From: Phaeodactylibacter sp.
GTDB lineage: Bacteria; Bacteroidota; Bacteroidia; Chitinophagales; Saprospiraceae
NCBI GenBank assembly: GCA_024102975.1
Contig: JAGFJD010000172.1
Coordinates: forward strand, 1-42,059
DNA length: 42,059 nt
Direction: 5' to 3'
Positions 39,909 through 42,059 of the stretch are shown piece by piece. Every line of letters starts with the position of its first letter. The stretch's first letter is position 1. Under the pieces are notes generated by a model that saw nothing but the letters and a program-made list of their open reading frames with translations, ran no database searches and was not told the DNA's origin. Both the position numbers and the translations under genes were made by a program.

Positions 39909-41813
39909 ATGGCCAGAAACCTCTTCTCCCTCATATTCGCCCTCTTCCTCCTGGTGCAGGCCCTCCACGCCCAGCCGGGCCTTTACCTGCCCCGCGAATT
40001 CCAGCAGGCGGTGGAAAAGGGCACCCGCACCCTCGCCGGCCAGCCGGGGCCGCGCTACTGGCAGAATAGCGCCAGTTATCGGATGGACGCCAAAGTAAAA
40101 CCGGCCGACAAGCGCCTCGAAGGCCGGGCTGAAATAACTTATGCCAACAACAGCCCGGACACCCTCTGGGCGCTTAGCCTGAAGCTCATCCAGAACGTTC
40201 ACCTGCTGCAGGCCCGCCGCGCCTCCTATGTCGACCCGGGCTTTTACACCCAGGGCATCAGCCTGTCCAACGTCCGGGTGAATGAGCAGCCGGTGGACTG
40301 GAACGACGGCGCCGTCTTCCAATCCGAAGACCCCACCAACGCCTGGCTTTCCCTTCCCGCCCCTCTGCTGCCCGGCGCCAGCCTGCAGCTGGAGCTGGAG
40401 TGGAATTACCAACTGCAAACTTCCAAACTGGAACACCGGGAAGGCATGGTCGACGAATCGGCCCTCTTCGTCGCCTATTGGTACCCCCGCATCGCCGTAT
40501 ACGACGACATCAGCGGCTGGGACCGCATCCCGCACAACGTGCAGACGGAATTCTACGGCGACTTCAACGACTACGACGTCACCATCCGCGTGCCTTCAGG
40601 CTTTGCCGTTTGGGCTACCGGCGAGCTGGCCAATGCGGAAGAGGTGCTCAGCCCCCTCGCCCTGGAGCGGCTGCTGCTGTCCTATGAGTCGGATACCGTG
40701 GTGCCCGTCTTTACCCGGGAAACCCTGGCCGCCGGGCAGGCCGTACAGCCGGCAGAGGAACTGGCCTGGCGATTCACCGCCGAAAACGTCACCGACTTCG
40801 CCTTCGGCGCCAGCGATCATTACCGGTGGGACGCCACTAGCATAACCGTCGACTCCGCCACTGGCCGGCGGGCCAGCGTACAGGCCGCCTACCTGCTTGA
40901 AACCCGCGACTTTGACGAGGTGGCAGAGATCGCCCGCGCCTGCATCGGCTATTTTTCCGAAAAAAAACCGGGTATCCCCTATCCCTATCCCACCATGACT
41001 ATCTTCAACGGCCACGGCCAGATGGAATTCCCCATGATGGTCAACGATGTGGATATGTACACCCTGGACGATACCAGGGCGCTGACCGCCCACGAGGTGG
41101 CCCACACCTACTTCCCTTTCCTGGCCGGCACCAACGAGAGTGCCTACGCCTGGATGGACGAAGGCTGGGCCACCCTGCTGGAATTTTTCGCCTGCACCGA
41201 GCTGTATACCCTGGAAAACCCGGAGCAGTCGATCTATCCGGGATACTACCTGCGCAATTATGTCGGGATAAAAGGTGCCGAAGTGGACGTGCCCATGCTT
41301 ACGCCTTCCCACCAGCTGCTGCCGCCGGCCTATCAGCTCAACTCCTACGGCAAGCCGGCCGCCGCCTACCTGTCGCTCTACAACCTGCTGCAGGAGGACA
41401 CCTTTCTGGAATGCGTACAGGAGTACGTCGGACGCTGGCGCGGCAAGCATCCCCAGCCTTATGATTTTTTCTTTACGATCTCGGAATGCTCCGGGCAGGA
41501 CCTGGGCTGGTTCTGGCAGCGCTGGTTCATGGAGTTTCATGCCATGGATCTTGCGTTGGCGGGGTACCGGCAAGAGGAAGGCGCGCTCTTCGTCACCGTG
41601 CGCAACGACGGCGGGCTGCCGCTGCCCGTCCCCCTGGAGGTGAAAATGGAAGACGGAAGCACCCGGTACTTCAAGTTTAGCCCTATTGTGTGGGAAGAGA
41701 ACTCCGAAGTAGAACTGGAATTGCCCCTGGAAGGCGCGGCTCGCAGCGTATATCTCGTTTGGAAGGACTTCCGGGATGTGGATCCGGAGGATGACCGGCT
41801 GGAGATAGAATAA
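39909..41813 (+). CDS. Exported M1-family metallopeptidase
   Basis: 634 residues. The signal peptide ARNLFSLIFALFLLVQALHA leads into the M1 N-terminal beta domain (about 40-270) and a gluzincin catalytic domain. The zinc site is H395-E-V-A-H399 with E418 in WMDEGW, the exact HExxH-x18-E spacing of M1 aminopeptidases. The usual substrate-binding GAMEN motif is replaced by GQMEFPM (about residues 370-376), as in many Bacteroidota members. The last 100 residues form a beta-sandwich. No T9SS sorting domain, so it is periplasmic or secreted by another route. It is a single gene, started by an ATG shortly after a weak -7-like TATTTTCG. A role in peptide degradation is inferred. Confidence 0.9.
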   Translation: MARNLFSLIFALFLLVQALHAQPGLYLPREFQQAVEKGTRTLAGQPGPRYWQNSASYRMDAKVKPADKRLEGRAEITYANNSPDTLWALSLKLIQNVHLLQARRASYVDPGFYTQGISLSNVRVNEQPVDWNDGAVFQSEDPTNAWLSLPAPLLPGASLQLELEWNYQLQTSKLEHREGMVDESALFVAYWYPRIAVYDDISGWDRIPHNVQTEFYGDFNDYDVTIRVPSGFAVWATGELANAEEVLSPLALERLLLSYESDTVVPVFTRETLAAGQAVQPAEELAWRFTAENVTDFAFGASDHYRWDATSITVDSATGRRASVQAAYLLETRDFDEVAEIARACIGYFSEKKPGIPYPYPTMTIFNGHGQMEFPMMVNDVDMYTLDDTRALTAHEVAHTYFPFLAGTNESAYAWMDEGWATLLEFFACTELYTLENPEQSIYPGYYLRNYVGIKGAEVDVPMLTPSHQLLPPAYQLNSYGKPAAAYLSLYNLLQEDTFLECVQEYVGRWRGKHPQPYDFFFTISECSGQDLGWFWQRWFMEFHAMDLALAGYRQEEGALFVTVRNDGGLPLPVPLEVKMEDGSTRYFKFSPIVWEENSEVELELPLEGAARSVYLVWKDFRDVDPEDDRLEIE

Positions 41814-41817
41814 CGTA

Positions 41818-41843
41818 AGGTTGAGGTTGAGGCTGAGGTTGAG
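41818..41843. repeat. Short GAGGTT/GAGGCT tandem tract
   Basis: Four copies of a six-base unit, (T)GAGGTT with one GAGGCT variant, begin five bases after the M1 peptidase stop. They probably arose by slippage. Confidence 0.6.
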
Positions 41844-41906
41844 AGCTGTGGAGGCCGGGAGGTCTCAGGCAGGCCAGGCATGAGGCATATTTGCCAGAGA
41901 ATGCTG

Positions 41907-42059
41907 AGAGCATGTTTGGAGGTGGTGCTTTTGAGGCGAATCCCGATAGCTATGGGGACAGATTTTGGGTTCTCACGAAGTCTTTGATCCCGACACGTTA
42001 GTCGTCGGGGGCATTTTTCCGCCCCATAGCAGCGCTACGGGGCGGAAAAATGGCAAAGT
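41907..42059. mobile_element. MITE family A, second copy, cut by the window end
   Basis: From AGAGCATGTTTGGAGGT this copy follows the element at 153-374 through the central palindrome CATTTTTCCGCCCC...GGGGCGGAAAAATG and runs off the window. It differs by two extra palindromic pieces in the left arm, 41941-41958 (TCCCGATAGCTATGGGGA) and 41988-42010, that the first copy lacks. The right terminal repeat is not visible. Confidence 0.8.

Noticed and set aside
1-42059. CRISPR arrays, tRNA/rRNA genes and prophage genes
   Set aside because: I looked for regularly spaced repeats of 28-36 bases, tRNA T-loops with acceptor stems, and phage structural motifs, and saw none. The phased ATTTC tract at 8345 has a 10-base period, far too short for CRISPR.

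Overview
The window looks like chromosomal DNA of a gliding Bacteroidota, most likely a GC-rich member of the Saprospiria (Lewinella/Phaeodactylibacter type). The evidence is a PorX response regulator, a GldB gliding lipoprotein, a PorT-like barrel, proteins with C-terminal type IX secretion (T9SS) sorting domains, a Bacteroidota-type GH57/DUF3536 enzyme, and several promoters with the Bacteroidota -7 box TAnnTTTG. The species assignment is inference. I found no rRNA, tRNA, CRISPR array, prophage or complete insertion sequence.

Layout. Positions 1-980 are an AT-rich, decayed strip: a truncated PIN-like (DUF5615) gene, a palindromic miniature transposable element (MITE), a stub of a second gene and a small hypothetical gene. 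Positions 1038-5583 hold a LpxH-type phosphoesterase, a secreted PIG-L deacetylase and a lipoprotein, with a second MITE that has 9-bp target duplications. Positions 5840-12806 carry GH57, a GNAT-nitrilase fusion whose nitrilase cysteine is replaced, and an FtsX-type permease. Positions 12933-16425 hold a decayed T9SS protein, an MFS transporter and an HD phosphohydrolase. Positions 16613-20941 hold PorX, a small membrane protein, TatC and a Ca2+/Na+ antiporter. Positions 21278-24742 encode two exported proteins. Positions 24757-27244 are a membrane-protein/regulator/DUF4173 cluster with two matching palindromic operators. Positions 27406-30161 hold an AAA-ATPase/PD-(D/E)XK protein and a DUF937 protein. 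Positions 30397-34768 hold tatA, a second and unusual tatC, gldB, a PorT-like barrel and nadC. The rest holds tdk, a proline-rich protein, a rhomboid protease, a CopB-type P-ATPase, an ATPase relic and an M1 peptidase. The window closes in a second copy of the first MITE.

How the genes fit together. Much of the window serves the envelope: Tat export, T9SS control and cargo, gliding, lipid A synthesis, rhomboid proteolysis and metal/ion export. The two strongest leads are (1) a tatA-linked TatC paralogue that lacks the three glutamates used for signal-peptide and TatA/TatB contact, beside an ordinary TatC about 11 kb away; and (2) a self-contained regulon in which a small winged-helix protein probably represses two membrane-protein genes through 17-bp palindromes placed identically before both start codons. 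A third theme is a set of palindromic mobile elements that contain still smaller palindromes at different positions in different copies.
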